Source of the DNA: Micromonospora thermarum
GTDB lineage: Bacteria; Actinomycetota; Actinomycetes; Mycobacteriales; Micromonosporaceae
Reading direction: 5' to 3'
Length of the DNA: 64,000 nt
Assembly (NCBI RefSeq): GCF_012034245.1
Contig: NZ_JAATEO010000001.1
Span: 287,702 to 351,701, forward strand
This document shows, in pieces, positions 25,382 through 33,749 of this stretch. A program made the position numbers and the translations under genes. The notes below the pieces were generated by a model. It worked only from the letters and a program-made list of their open reading frames with translations. It ran no database searches and was not told the origin of the DNA. The number at the start of each line of letters is the position of its first letter. The first letter of the stretch is position 1.

Positions 25382-27979
25382 TCAGGCTGCCGGCTTGAGG
25401 CAGAGCACCCGGTTCGTGCCCTCGCCCGGGAGCACGACGTGCGGCTGCGCCGGGTCGGCGCACTTCGCCGGGGCGTCCACCTTCGACACGACGGTGAACG
25501 CACCCGCCTCCCCGCATTCGGCGGCGGTCGCGCCGCTGCCGGCCTGCTTGACGCAACTGCCCACCGGCGGGTCGAAGGCCGGGGCCTCGTCGCCGCCGAT
25601 CTTCCCGAGCAGCTTGAGCAGGCCCAGCGGGATCGCCAGGATCAGCACGGCGGCGACCAGCACGGCGGCCAGCACCCGTCCGTTGCGGACCTTCGGGACG
25701 GGCGCGTCGGCGGCCGGCTCGGCGATCGGCTTGAACGAGTCGAAGCGGCCCTGGTCCGCCTCCTGGCCGGTCGGGCCCCCCTGGTCCCATGACGGCGCGG
25801 CCTGCTGCGGCACCGTCGGGAACGCGGGCGAGAAGGCCGGCTCGGGCGGAGGCGGGAAGCCGGAGCCGTTGACAGAGGCGGCACCGGCGGCCGGAGCACC
25901 GAACTGGTCCGCGGGCCGGTCCCCGCCGTGGGGCCGTACGCCGTTCATCGGCCGGTCGTGGGCCGGCGCGTCGGCGAAGGTCGGCATGCCCGGCGGGAAC
26001 GGCGGCGGCGGTGCCGGCGAGGCCGGGACGGCCGGTGCGGCGCCCGCGAAGGCGGCCGGACCGACGGGCCGGTCCCGGTCGTCGGCGCCGCGCCCGAAGC
26101 CGTTGTCCGGGCCGTAACCGTTGTCGGGGCCGAAGCCGTTGTCGGGGCCGTAACCGTTGTTTGGGCCGAAGCCGTTGTCCGGGCCGTGCTCGGGCCGGGC
26201 CTCCGGCCCGAATCGGTGCGGGACCTGGTCAGCCTGGTGGCCGTTCACCGGCTCCGCGTCCTCGGTGGACTCCGGGCGGGCCGGACGGCCGTACACGCGA
26301 GGCTGCGGCGCGGGCGTCGTCGGACGCAGGGCCTGGTCCGTCGGGGGCATGACGCGGCTGGCCAGCGGCACCGAGGCGCTCCCCGACACGGCCCCGCTGG
26401 CACCGCCGGTCGGCACCGAGGCCGAGGCGCGGCCCGTGGACTCGGGGGACGTACGCGGGGCGGGAACCACCGGGGCGGCCGCCGACTCGTCATGCCGGGC
26501 GGCCGGAGCCCAGTCCTGCTGCTCGCCCTCGTACGCCGGGGTCCCGGCGTCCCGGCCGGACTGCTCCGGAGCGAACTGTGGAGCCGCGTAGTCGGCCGGC
26601 GGGGCGGCGGCCAGGCTGGCGCCGGGCACGCGCTGCTCCTGCGGGGGCAGCGGGACGGCGTTCGCCGGCGAGATCCCCGGCCCGGGGGCGGGCTGGTAGG
26701 CCGGCGGCTCGTCCGCCCGCGCCGGCTCCCGCACGTCGAGCTCGGAGCGGCCCCACGCCTCGCCCGGTGACCACGGCTCGACCTCCGGAGCGGCGGGCCG
26801 CTGCGCGGGCACCCAGGGCTGCGGCGCACCCTCGGCGGACACCGAGGCGCTGGCCCGCGCCGGGGGCGTCGAGGTCGGCTCGGCCGGCTGCCAGCCGGCG
26901 TCGGCGGCGGCCGGCGCGGCGGCACGCGCCGCCCAGCCGCCCGACGACTGCTCGTCGTGACCCGCCCAGGCGTCGCTCGGACGCGGCTCACCCGACGTGT
27001 CCCGGTCACCGGCGGCCGCCCAGTCGGTCTGCGGCCGGTCGTCCTGGGTGCTGGCCGTCCAGCCGCCGGACCGGACGGGGTCGTCCTCCTGGTGCCGCCG
27101 GTCGTCCGGCGCCGCCACGTCGGCGGCCCAGCCGCCGGAGTACGTGGCGTCCTGCTGTGCGGCCGGCCAGCCGGACGCGTCCGGAGTGGACTGCCCCGCC
27201 GCGTCGGCGGGGCGGTCGGGCTCTGGCCAGGACTGTGGCGCGGCGGGCACCTGCGCTGCGCCGCGCGCTGCGGGGGCCCAGGCCGGTGCCGCCGGGTCCG
27301 CCGCCCAGGCGGGCTGCTCCGGCTGCGTGCCGGTGGCGTCGGCCTGCGGCGCACCCCATTCGGGCTGCTGCGGCCGGTCGTCCTGGGTGGCGGTGCCGGT
27401 CGCCCATCCACCGGAGGAGAACTGGTCGGGCTGGGTGCCGGGGTGCCAGCCGCCCGATCGGGCCGGGTCGGGGTGGGCGGTGCCGGTGCTCCAGCCGGTG
27501 GCCGCCTCGGGCTGGCCGGGCACCGGGTGGGCCGGGGCGTCCTGGGCGGGCCAGGCCTGCGGCACCTGCGCCGCGCCGCGGGCCGCCGGGTTGGGCTGCC
27601 CCCAGGCGGGTGCGGGCGGCTCGGCCTGGGCCCACGCCGGTGCCTCGGGGGTCTCGGGCCGGGTGGCCTGGTCGGTCTGTGCGCGCCACTGGGGAGCACC
27701 GCCGTCGGGTGCCCACGCGCCCGGGGTGGACTGTTCGCTCTGCTGCGGTACCTGGGCGGCGGCGGCCCAGGCGGGGGTCGGCGGTGCCTCGTTCGGCCAG
27801 GCGGACGCCGCCGGATTCGGCTGCGCGGGCGGCGGGGGCGCCCACCCGAGGTCGGGGTTGCCGACGGCGTACCCGTTGTCCTGCTGCGCCGGCCGGTCGC
27901 CGTACGGCGTCGGTCCACCAGCGCCCGGCGACGCCTCGTCCGGCTGCTGGCCGGGGTGGTGCGTGCCCTCGGACGTCAT
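25382..27979 (-). CDS. Large Pro/Ala/Trp-rich single-span membrane protein
   Basis: An 865-residue protein. Residues 1 to about 770 are low-complexity and probably disordered, cytosolic, rich in Ala, Pro, Gln, Asp, Gly and Trp, with recurrent SGGWA and APAWA motifs and a run of GPDNGF/GPDNGY hexapeptides. One membrane span (VLAAVLVAAVLILAIPLGLL) lies about 100 residues from the end, followed by a small outside domain with four Cys (VGSCVKQ, AECGEAG, AKCADP, RVLCLKP) that resembles the LppU/SCO3897-type domain. ATG at 27979 follows GGAGGAGG. Function unknown; surface sensing or scaffolding is possible. The long disordered tail makes the sequence strongly biased. Confidence 0.75.
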   Translation of the reverse strand: MTSEGTHHPGQQPDEASPGAGGPTPYGDRPAQQDNGYAVGNPDLGWAPPPPAQPNPAASAWPNEAPPTPAWAAAAQVPQQSEQSTPGAWAPDGGAPQWRAQTDQATRPETPEAPAWAQAEPPAPAWGQPNPAARGAAQVPQAWPAQDAPAHPVPGQPEAATGWSTGTAHPDPARSGGWHPGTQPDQFSSGGWATGTATQDDRPQQPEWGAPQADATGTQPEQPAWAADPAAPAWAPAARGAAQVPAAPQSWPEPDRPADAAGQSTPDASGWPAAQQDATYSGGWAADVAAPDDRRHQEDDPVRSGGWTASTQDDRPQTDWAAAGDRDTSGEPRPSDAWAGHDEQSSGGWAARAAAPAAADAGWQPAEPTSTPPARASASVSAEGAPQPWVPAQRPAAPEVEPWSPGEAWGRSELDVREPARADEPPAYQPAPGPGISPANAVPLPPQEQRVPGASLAAAPPADYAAPQFAPEQSGRDAGTPAYEGEQQDWAPAARHDESAAAPVVPAPRTSPESTGRASASVPTGGASGAVSGSASVPLASRVMPPTDQALRPTTPAPQPRVYGRPARPESTEDAEPVNGHQADQVPHRFGPEARPEHGPDNGFGPNNGYGPDNGFGPDNGYGPDNGFGRGADDRDRPVGPAAFAGAAPAVPASPAPPPPFPPGMPTFADAPAHDRPMNGVRPHGGDRPADQFGAPAAGAASVNGSGFPPPPEPAFSPAFPTVPQQAAPSWDQGGPTGQEADQGRFDSFKPIAEPAADAPVPKVRNGRVLAAVLVAAVLILAIPLGLLKLLGKIGGDEAPAFDPPVGSCVKQAGSGATAAECGEAGAFTVVSKVDAPAKCADPAQPHVVLPGEGTNRVLCLKPAA
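26096..26195 (-). repeat. Tandem 18-bp coding repeat (GPDNGF/GPDNGY)
   Basis: About five to six units of 18 bp, each near CCGTTGTCGGGGCCGTAA on the plus strand, encode alternating GPDNGF and GPDNGY (one GPNNGY) in the large Pro/Ala/Trp-rich protein. Tandem exact units of this kind are prone to change in copy number. Confidence 0.85.
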
Positions 27980-28344
27980 GCGTGCGCCTCCTCCATCACC
28001 TGTCGGCCGCCGGCGCCGCGTGCGCGGCACGGCGACCGGCGTCGCCGGTGGGTACCGGCCGTGCCGGCTCCCCGCACCGTATCCGGTCGCCCTGAAGGGG
28101 GCATCGGGGAGCACTGGCCGTCACTCCGCGTCGCTGGACCGTGTCGATCGGCTTCTATCGGAACCGACCTGCCCGACGGGCGGGCGACGACCGGACCCCA
28201 CCGTACCGGGCGCCGGGGTGATGGGGGAATCCCGGTGCCAGCCGGTGTGCGGAGGCCGACCGGCGGGCCCGCGCGAACGTCGACGGCCCGCCCGGGTGAA
28301 CCGGGCGGGCCGTCGGCTGAGGAGGCGAGGAACGTCGGGGAGCG
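27980..28344. other. Intergenic stretch with a terminator and no gene
   Basis: This 365-bp stretch separates the large membrane-protein gene from the 45-residue gene. It holds the ribosome-binding site of the former (GGAGGAGG, complement near 27990) and the hairpin at 28281-28315. I see no protein-like frame in it; open frames here are shadows of the biased composition. Confidence 0.6.
28281..28315 (-). terminator. Terminator of the 45-residue protein gene
   Basis: A 15-bp perfect stem (CGACGGCCCGCCCGG at 28281-28295 with 28301-28315) and loop GTGAA, 29 bases past the minus-strand stop. Confidence 0.75.
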
Positions 28345-28482
28345 TCAGTGCATGTGACGCTGGGCGATGGCGAGGATCTCGTCGCGGACCGCGGGCGAGT
28401 TGGCCGAGCGCAGCGCGCGCTCGATGGCGCGGGCGCGGCGGTTGGCGTCGCGGCGGGTGCGGATTCGCTCGATCATGCTCAT
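28345..28482 (-). CDS. Conserved 45-residue basic actinobacterial protein
   Basis: A short gene encoding MSMIERIRTRRDANRRARAI and continuing to a C-terminus ILAIAQRHMH. It is helical and basic at the start, with no membrane segment. ATG at 28482 is preceded by GGAGAGACCC, and a terminator follows, so it looks like a complete single-gene unit. I recall near-identical small proteins in streptomycetes and other actinobacteria, of unknown function; a nucleic-acid-binding or ribosome-associated role would fit but is inference. A second ATG three codons in (28476) is the alternative start. Confidence 0.7.
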   Translation of the reverse strand: MSMIERIRTRRDANRRARAIERALRSANSPAVRDEILAIAQRHMH

Positions 28483-28642
28483 GGGTCTCTCCATCCTGGC
28501 TATTCGGTTGTTGGCCCCTGGTGACTCCTATTGAACCCCTTCGTGCCCAAGATTTCCATCGATTAGTAGGTGAGCTGAGACACTTGCCTAACAATCGAAG
28601 GCAAGAACCCGGTTGACACCGACGTTCCGTCGTCCAACGGAA

Positions 28643-28684
28643 ACGGCCGGTGTGCCGGGCGTTCACCCGTGGCACACCGGCCGT
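28643..28684 (-). terminator. Terminator of the keto-acid dehydrogenase operon
   Basis: A 14-bp perfect stem, ACGGCCGGTGTGCC at 28643-28656 with 28671-28684, and a 14-base loop, 25 bases past the E2 stop on the minus strand. The stretch 28483-28642 carries the leader of the 45-residue gene and is less GC-rich than the rest. Confidence 0.75.
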
Positions 28685-28709
28685 CCATCGGTCAGCCGAA
28701 GCGGACCGG

Positions 28710-30173
28710 TCAGGTCCAGGCGAGCAGCGCCGCCTCCGGATCGGCGAGGAAGTCTCCGATGTCCCGGAGGAACTTCGACCCGAGCTCCCCGTCGATGATC
28801 CGGTGGTCGAACGACAGGCCGAGCGTGGTGACCTGGCGCGGACGCACCTTGCCCTTGTGCACCCACGGCATCTCGCGCACCGCACCGAACGCCAGGATCG
28901 CCGACTCGCCCGGCGGCAGGATCGGCGTACCGGTGTCCACCCCGAACACACCGACGTTGGTGATGGTCAGGGTGCCGCCGGACATGTCCGCCGGGGAGGT
29001 CTTCCCCGCCTTGGCCGTCTGCACGAGGTCGGTCAGCGCGTCCGCCAGCTCCCGCAGGGTGAGCCGACCGGCGTCCTTGATGTTCGGCACGATCAGGCCG
29101 CGCTCGGTGGCCGCCGCGATGCCCAGGTTGACGTACTCCTTGACCACGATCTCGTCGCCGGCCCAGGTCGAGTTGACCATCGGGTGGCGCTTGACCGCCA
29201 GCAGCACGGCCTTGGCGACCAGCAGCAGCGGCGAGACGCGGACGTCGCGCCACTCCCGCCGGCTGCGGAGCCGGTCCAGCGCCTTCATGGCCCGGGTGAC
29301 GTCGACGGTCAGGAACTCCGTCACGTGCGGCGCGGTGAACGCCGAGCGGGACATGTTCTCCGCCGTCAGCTTCCGGACCCCCTTGACCGGGATCCGCTGC
29401 TCGCGGTCGGCGCCGAAGCTCGCCGCCGCGGTCGCCGTCGCCGCCACCGTCAGCGGCTCGGCCGCCGTGGTGCCGCTCGCCGCCCGCTGGACGTCCTCCC
29501 GGGTGATCGAGCCGAGCGGGCCCGAGCCGGTCAGCGTCGACAGGTCGACACCGAGGTCCTTGGCGAGCTTGCGTACCGGGGGCTTGGCCAGCACCGGACC
29601 ACCGGGGGTCGCGGCGCCGTGCCCGTTGCGGTCGGCCGCCGGCGGCGTGACCACCGGCGCGGGGGCCGGGGCCGGCCGGACCGGCGCCGCCTGGGCCTGC
29701 GCCGGGACCTCGCCCTTGCGCGGGCGGCGCTTCGCGGCGGTGGTACGCGGGCCGTAGCCCACGAGCACCGCCGTCCGGCCACCCGGAGCGGGGCCACCGA
29801 TCAGGCCCGGCTCGACCGCGCCCTCGGCGGGGGCCACCTCGACCGCCGCCAGCGACGCCGCCGACGGGGTGGGCAGGTCGCCACCCGGCGCGCCGCTGGT
29901 GGACGGCGTGTCCACCGGGCCGGCGCCCGGGTCGGTGTCGATCGCGATGATCGGCGTACCGACCTCGACGGTCGTGCCCTCCCCGTGGAAGATCGCCTGC
30001 ACCTTGCCGGCCCACTTCGCCGGGATCTCGACGGCCGCCTTGGCGGTCTCGACCTCGACGATCGGCTGGTTCAGCTCGATCGTGTCGCCGACCTTGACCA
30101 GCCAGGTGAGAATCTCGCCCTCGGTCAGGCCCTCGCCCAGGTCGGGAAGATTGAACTCCTTGATCCGCGACAT
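28710..30173 (-). CDS. 2-oxo acid dehydrogenase E2 (dihydrolipoamide acyltransferase)
   Basis: A 487-residue E2 core of a branched-chain keto-acid or pyruvate dehydrogenase complex. Domains: one lipoyl domain (about 1-80, lipoylated Lys in VEVETAKAAVEIP), a Pro/Ala linker, a peripheral subunit-binding domain (PPVRKLAKDLGVDLSTLTG) and the C-terminal catalytic domain ending with SFDHRIIDGELGSKFLRDI, where His and Asp act in acyl transfer. It is last in an E1alpha-E1beta-E2 operon, five bases after E1beta. The order is that of bkd genes in actinomycetes; no E3 gene is in the window. Confidence 0.9.
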   Translation of the reverse strand: MSRIKEFNLPDLGEGLTEGEILTWLVKVGDTIELNQPIVEVETAKAAVEIPAKWAGKVQAIFHGEGTTVEVGTPIIAIDTDPGAGPVDTPSTSGAPGGDLPTPSAASLAAVEVAPAEGAVEPGLIGGPAPGGRTAVLVGYGPRTTAAKRRPRKGEVPAQAQAAPVRPAPAPAPVVTPPAADRNGHGAATPGGPVLAKPPVRKLAKDLGVDLSTLTGSGPLGSITREDVQRAASGTTAAEPLTVAATATAAASFGADREQRIPVKGVRKLTAENMSRSAFTAPHVTEFLTVDVTRAMKALDRLRSRREWRDVRVSPLLLVAKAVLLAVKRHPMVNSTWAGDEIVVKEYVNLGIAAATERGLIVPNIKDAGRLTLRELADALTDLVQTAKAGKTSPADMSGGTLTITNVGVFGVDTGTPILPPGESAILAFGAVREMPWVHKGKVRPRQVTTLGLSFDHRIIDGELGSKFLRDIGDFLADPEAALLAWT

Positions 30174-30178
30174 GCCGC

Positions 30179-31168
30179 TCACCAGCCGAAGGTGCGGTCG
30201 ACGGCGTCGAGCACCCGGTCGAGGTCCGGCAGGTACTCCTCCTCCACCCGGGCGGCCGGGTAGGGGGTGTCGAAGCCGGTCACCCGCAGCACCGGGGACT
30301 CCAGGGAGTAGAAGCACTCCTCGGTGATCCGGGCCGCGAGCTCGGCGCCCATGCCCAGGTTGCCCGGGGCCTCGTGCACCACGACGGCGCGGCCGGTGCG
30401 CTTCACCGACTCGTAGACCACGCCGAGGTCGAGCGGCGAGAGCGTACGCAGGTCGATGACCTCCAGCTCCCGGCCGTCCTCGGCGGCGGCGGTCGCCGCG
30501 TCCAGGCAGGTACGCACCATCGGCCCGTACGCCAGCAGGGTGACGTCGGTGCCGGGCCGCGCCACCCGGGCGGCGTGCAGCGGGTACGCGTCGGCGAGCG
30601 GCGCGTCGACGTCGACCGGCCCCTTCTCCCAGTAGCGGCGCTTGGGCTCCAGGAACACGATCGGGTCGTCGGAGGCGACGGCCTGCTGGATCATCACGTA
30701 CGCGTCCTGCGGGTTGGCGCAGGAGACGACCTTGAGGCCGGCGGTGTGCGCGAAGTACGCCTCCGGCGACTCGGAGTGGTGCTCGACCGCGCCGATGCCG
30801 CCGCCGAACGGGATGCGGATCACCATCGGGATCCGCAGCTTGCCGCGCGAGCGGTAGTGCATCTTCGCCACCTGCGACACGATCTGGTCGTACGCCGGGT
30901 AGACGAAGCCGTCGAACTGGATCTCGCAGACCGGCCGGTAGCCCCGGATGGCCAGGCCGATCGCGGTGCCGATGATGCCGGACTCGGCGAGCGGGGTGTC
31001 GATCACCCGCTGGTCGCCGAAGTCCTTCTGCAGCCCGTCGGTGATCCGGAAGACGCCGCCGAGCTTGCCGACGTCCTCGCCCATGATGACGACCTTCGGG
31101 TCGTTCTCCAGGGCCTTGCGCAGGCCGACGTTGAGGGCCTTGCCGAGGGTGAGCGTCTCCGTGGCCAT
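30179..31168 (-). CDS. 2-oxo acid dehydrogenase E1 subunit beta
   Basis: A 329-residue transketolase-like beta subunit of E1. Typical stretches are VIMGEDVGKLGGVFRIT, TPLAESGIIGTAIGLAIRG, FGGGIGAVEHHSES and VVHEAPGNLGMGAELAARI. It pairs with E1alpha to decarboxylate a 2-oxo acid with ThDP and acylate the E2 lipoyl group. ATG at 31168 overlaps the E1alpha stop by one base (TGATG), a sign of coupled translation. The longer frame upstream belongs to the E1alpha region. Confidence 0.92.
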   Translation of the reverse strand: MATETLTLGKALNVGLRKALENDPKVVIMGEDVGKLGGVFRITDGLQKDFGDQRVIDTPLAESGIIGTAIGLAIRGYRPVCEIQFDGFVYPAYDQIVSQVAKMHYRSRGKLRIPMVIRIPFGGGIGAVEHHSESPEAYFAHTAGLKVVSCANPQDAYVMIQQAVASDDPIVFLEPKRRYWEKGPVDVDAPLADAYPLHAARVARPGTDVTLLAYGPMVRTCLDAATAAAEDGRELEVIDLRTLSPLDLGVVYESVKRTGRAVVVHEAPGNLGMGAELAARITEECFYSLESPVLRVTGFDTPYPAARVEEEYLPDLDRVLDAVDRTFGW

Positions 31169-32343
31169 CAGTGCGCGCTCCCCTCGAACGACTCCAGGTA
31201 CTTGCTGAACTGCTCCCGCTGCTCGTCGAGGAGCGGGGACCCGTTGGGGTAGACGTGGTCGAACAGGGTGGTCGGCTCCGGGTTCGGCATCGCGAGCACC
31301 CGCTCCCGCAGGTGCACCGACTCGCGGCGGGCCTGCTCGTCGACCTCGGCGAAGAAGTCGGCGCCGGCGATCTGCTGCTTGTCCAGGAAGGCCTTCATCC
31401 GCGCGATCGGGTCCTTGGCCTGCCACGCCTCGACCTCGCTGGCGATCCGGTAGCGGGTCGGGTCGTCGGAGGTGGTGTGCGCCCCCATCCGGTACGTGTA
31501 CGCCTCGATCAGGCTCGGGCCCTGCCCGTGCCGGGCGTTGTCCAGCGCGTGCCGGGTCACCGCGTAGGTGGCGAGCACGTCGTTGCCGTCCACCCGGACG
31601 CCGGGGAAGCCGAAGCCGGCGGCCCGCTGGTAGAGCGGGATGCGGGTCTGCCGCTCCAGCGGCTCCGAGATGGCGTACTGGTTGTTCTGGCAGAAGAAGA
31701 CGAGCGGCGCGTTGAAGACGCCGGCCCAGACGAACGACTCGTTCACGTCACCCTGGCTGGTGGCGCCGTCGCCGAAGTAGGCGATCACCGCCTCGCCGTC
31801 GTCGGTGCCCGTCTTGCCGTCCATGGCGACACCCATGGCGTACCCGGTCGCGTGCAGGGTCTGCGCCCCGATCACGATCGTGTACATGTTGAACTTGAAC
31901 TCGTTCGGGTCCCAGCCGCCCTGGTCGACGCCGCGGAACAGGCCCAGCGGCATGATCGGGTCGATGCCCCGGCAGTAGAGGACGCCGTGCTCCCGGTAGG
32001 TCGGGAAGGCCATGTCCTGCGTACGCAGCGCCCGGCCGGACCCGACCTGCGCCGCCTCCTGGCCGAGGAGGCTCGCCCAGATGCCCAGCTCGCCCTGCCG
32101 CTGCAGGGCGGTCGCCTCGGCGTCCAGCTTCCGCACCAGCACCAGGTCGCGGTAGAGGCCGCGGTACTCCTCGTCGGTGAAGTCCACGCGGTACTCGGTG
32201 CCGTCCGGCCCGGTCACGCTGTCGATGCGCTCACCCTCCGGGGTGAGCAGCTGTACCAGCTCGGGGTCGCCGGTCGCGCCTTTCCTGGACCGGGGTGCGG
32301 CCCGTCGGCCGCCTCTGGTGACCCCGGGGTCGCCCTTTGCCAT
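31168..32343 (-). CDS. 2-oxo acid dehydrogenase E1 subunit alpha
   Basis: A 391-residue ThDP-dependent alpha subunit. The ThDP motif is present as YFGDGATSQGDVNESFVWAGV with FCQNNQYAIS after it, and the phosphorylation-loop region reads YRMGAHTTSDDPTRY. ATG at 32343 follows GGGAGAGACGG. It is the first gene of the E1alpha-E1beta-E2 operon, reading away from the Pro-rich membrane gene. Bacterial operons of this order usually encode the branched-chain (BCKDH) complex, which also feeds branched fatty-acid starters; a pyruvate-type assignment cannot be excluded from sequence. Confidence 0.9.
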   Translation of the reverse strand: MAKGDPGVTRGGRRAAPRSRKGATGDPELVQLLTPEGERIDSVTGPDGTEYRVDFTDEEYRGLYRDLVLVRKLDAEATALQRQGELGIWASLLGQEAAQVGSGRALRTQDMAFPTYREHGVLYCRGIDPIMPLGLFRGVDQGGWDPNEFKFNMYTIVIGAQTLHATGYAMGVAMDGKTGTDDGEAVIAYFGDGATSQGDVNESFVWAGVFNAPLVFFCQNNQYAISEPLERQTRIPLYQRAAGFGFPGVRVDGNDVLATYAVTRHALDNARHGQGPSLIEAYTYRMGAHTTSDDPTRYRIASEVEAWQAKDPIARMKAFLDKQQIAGADFFAEVDEQARRESVHLRERVLAMPNPEPTTLFDHVYPNGSPLLDEQREQFSKYLESFEGSAH

Positions 32344-32855
32344 CCGTCTCTCCCTGTCGTGTCTGCGTCGGCACCGGGGGGTCACCCGGCAACGCGCAAC
32401 TCCTGCGCCTGTCCGGCTGGTGCCGGACCGGTTCCTGGCGGCCGCGCCTAGCCCCGGTGGGGGTTGCCACGCGGCGTGAGCCGGATCCAGGGGAGTGGAT
32501 CCGGTTCGGGAGCGCCGGCGCCCAGCCATGCCGTCCGCGGGGGTGCGCGGCGGCCCCGGCTGCGTTGCCGTCGTGGTCCATATTCGCATCACACGTGAGC
32601 GCGCCCACAGTCCGGCCGGCCCGCACCTCACCCCCGGTCCGCTTCGTTACACGGATTGCCGAGTGTCTGCTCCATCGACGCACCGCCTTTCCGGTGATGG
32701 TTTGTCACCGTTCAGGCACATACGCGTGTCGACACGCTGTAACGGGTTGGCTAACTGAGCGTGACTGAGCCAGGGTGGGGGACGCGGGATCGCCGCGCCG
32801 CTCCCGGGTGGCCGCGGTCGCCCGCCGGCTGAGGGGACGACGAGGAGGATGTGCG
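32344..32855. promoter_or_regulatory. Divergent regulatory region with a 14-bp palindrome
   Basis: This 512-bp stretch between the dehydrogenase operon and the divergent Pro-rich gene holds no gene I can support. It contains a perfect palindrome GCGTGTCGACACGC at 32724-32737, nearer the plus-strand gene, and AT-rich patches near 32578-32590 and 32750 where promoters could lie. A symmetric 14-bp site is a reasonable operator candidate, but the regulator is unknown. Confidence 0.4.
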
Positions 32856-33749
32856 GTGTCCGAGCCAGGTGACGCTCCAGGGCCGCCGGTCTACGGCCGG
32901 CGCCGCTCGGGTACGGGCTACCGCCCGATCGTCGGTGCCCACCGAGCGCCCGCCGGTGGAGGGCCGTCCCGGGGCTACCTGTTCACCGTGGCACTGCTCG
33001 CCGGCACCGCCTCCATGCCGATCCTCGCCGCGATCAGCACCGGCTCGGCCACCGTCGGCAGCACCGCCCTGCCCGACGCCGGCACCCCGTTCATCCCCAC
33101 CCCGTCCGTGGGTCCGGTGGTGATCCCGCTGCCGGCGGCCAGCCAGCCCGGCGTCGTGCCACCACCCACCCCGACGCCCGCCGTGGACGTCCCGAACGCC
33201 CCGACCTGGCGTTCCGTCAAGGCCCCGGGGCGCCGTCCCGCCCCGCGGCCCGCCCAGGGTGGTCTCGCCGGCCCCGTACCGGCCCCCGCACCGCCACCCC
33301 CGCCGGGCACGACACCGTCCCCGGCTCCGCCGTCGCCGACCCCCACGCCGAGCCCGACGCCCGGTCCGACGGAGAGCCCGACACCGACCGACAGTCCGAC
33401 CGCGTCGGTGGGAGCGACGAACAGCCGGCCACCGTCGGAGCCGACGCCCAGCGACGAACCGGCCGAGCCCACCGCGACCGGTGAACCCCCGGAGCCCGAG
33501 CCGACGGGCGAGCCGTCCGGACCGCTGGCCACCGGTCGGCCGGAGCCGACGGCCGTCCCGACCCCGACGGGTGCTCCCCCGGCGGATCCCGCCGGCACGT
33601 CGTCACCCACCGCCCCGGCGCTGACCAGCGCGCCGCCGCCGGTCCCGGTCGACACGACCCCGCCGGGCGCCGGCTCGACCGCCGTACCCGAGCCGGGCAG
33701 GTCGTCGCGGTCGCCGGCCGGCACGACGGCGACCACCGAGGGCCGGTGA
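32856..33749 (+). CDS. Pro/Thr/Ser-rich membrane-anchored protein
   Basis: A 297-residue protein with a short N-terminal region, one hydrophobic segment (GYLFTVALLAGTASMPILAAI, about residues 43-63) and a very Pro-, Thr-, Ser- and Glu-rich C-terminal region, which would lie outside the membrane and may be glycosylated. GTG at 32856 lies after GAGGAGGA; the frame extends to 32775 but without a site. It ends overlapping the start of a PAP2-like gene (GTGA), so the two are probably partners. No enzymatic domain is visible. Confidence 0.65.
   Translation: MSEPGDAPGPPVYGRRRSGTGYRPIVGAHRAPAGGGPSRGYLFTVALLAGTASMPILAAISTGSATVGSTALPDAGTPFIPTPSVGPVVIPLPAASQPGVVPPPTPTPAVDVPNAPTWRSVKAPGRRPAPRPAQGGLAGPVPAPAPPPPPGTTPSPAPPSPTPTPSPTPGPTESPTPTDSPTASVGATNSRPPSEPTPSDEPAEPTATGEPPEPEPTGEPSGPLATGRPEPTAVPTPTGAPPADPAGTSSPTAPALTSAPPPVPVDTTPPGAGSTAVPEPGRSSRSPAGTTATTEGR

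Noticed and set aside
26096..26195. Possible CRISPR-like tandem repeats
   Set aside because: The units are 18 bp, contiguous without spacers and encode a GPDNGF/Y run in frame with a real gene.
28121..28951. A 276-codon frame on the minus strand across the 45-residue gene
   Set aside because: It runs over two terminators and out of frame with the short gene, which has better signals.
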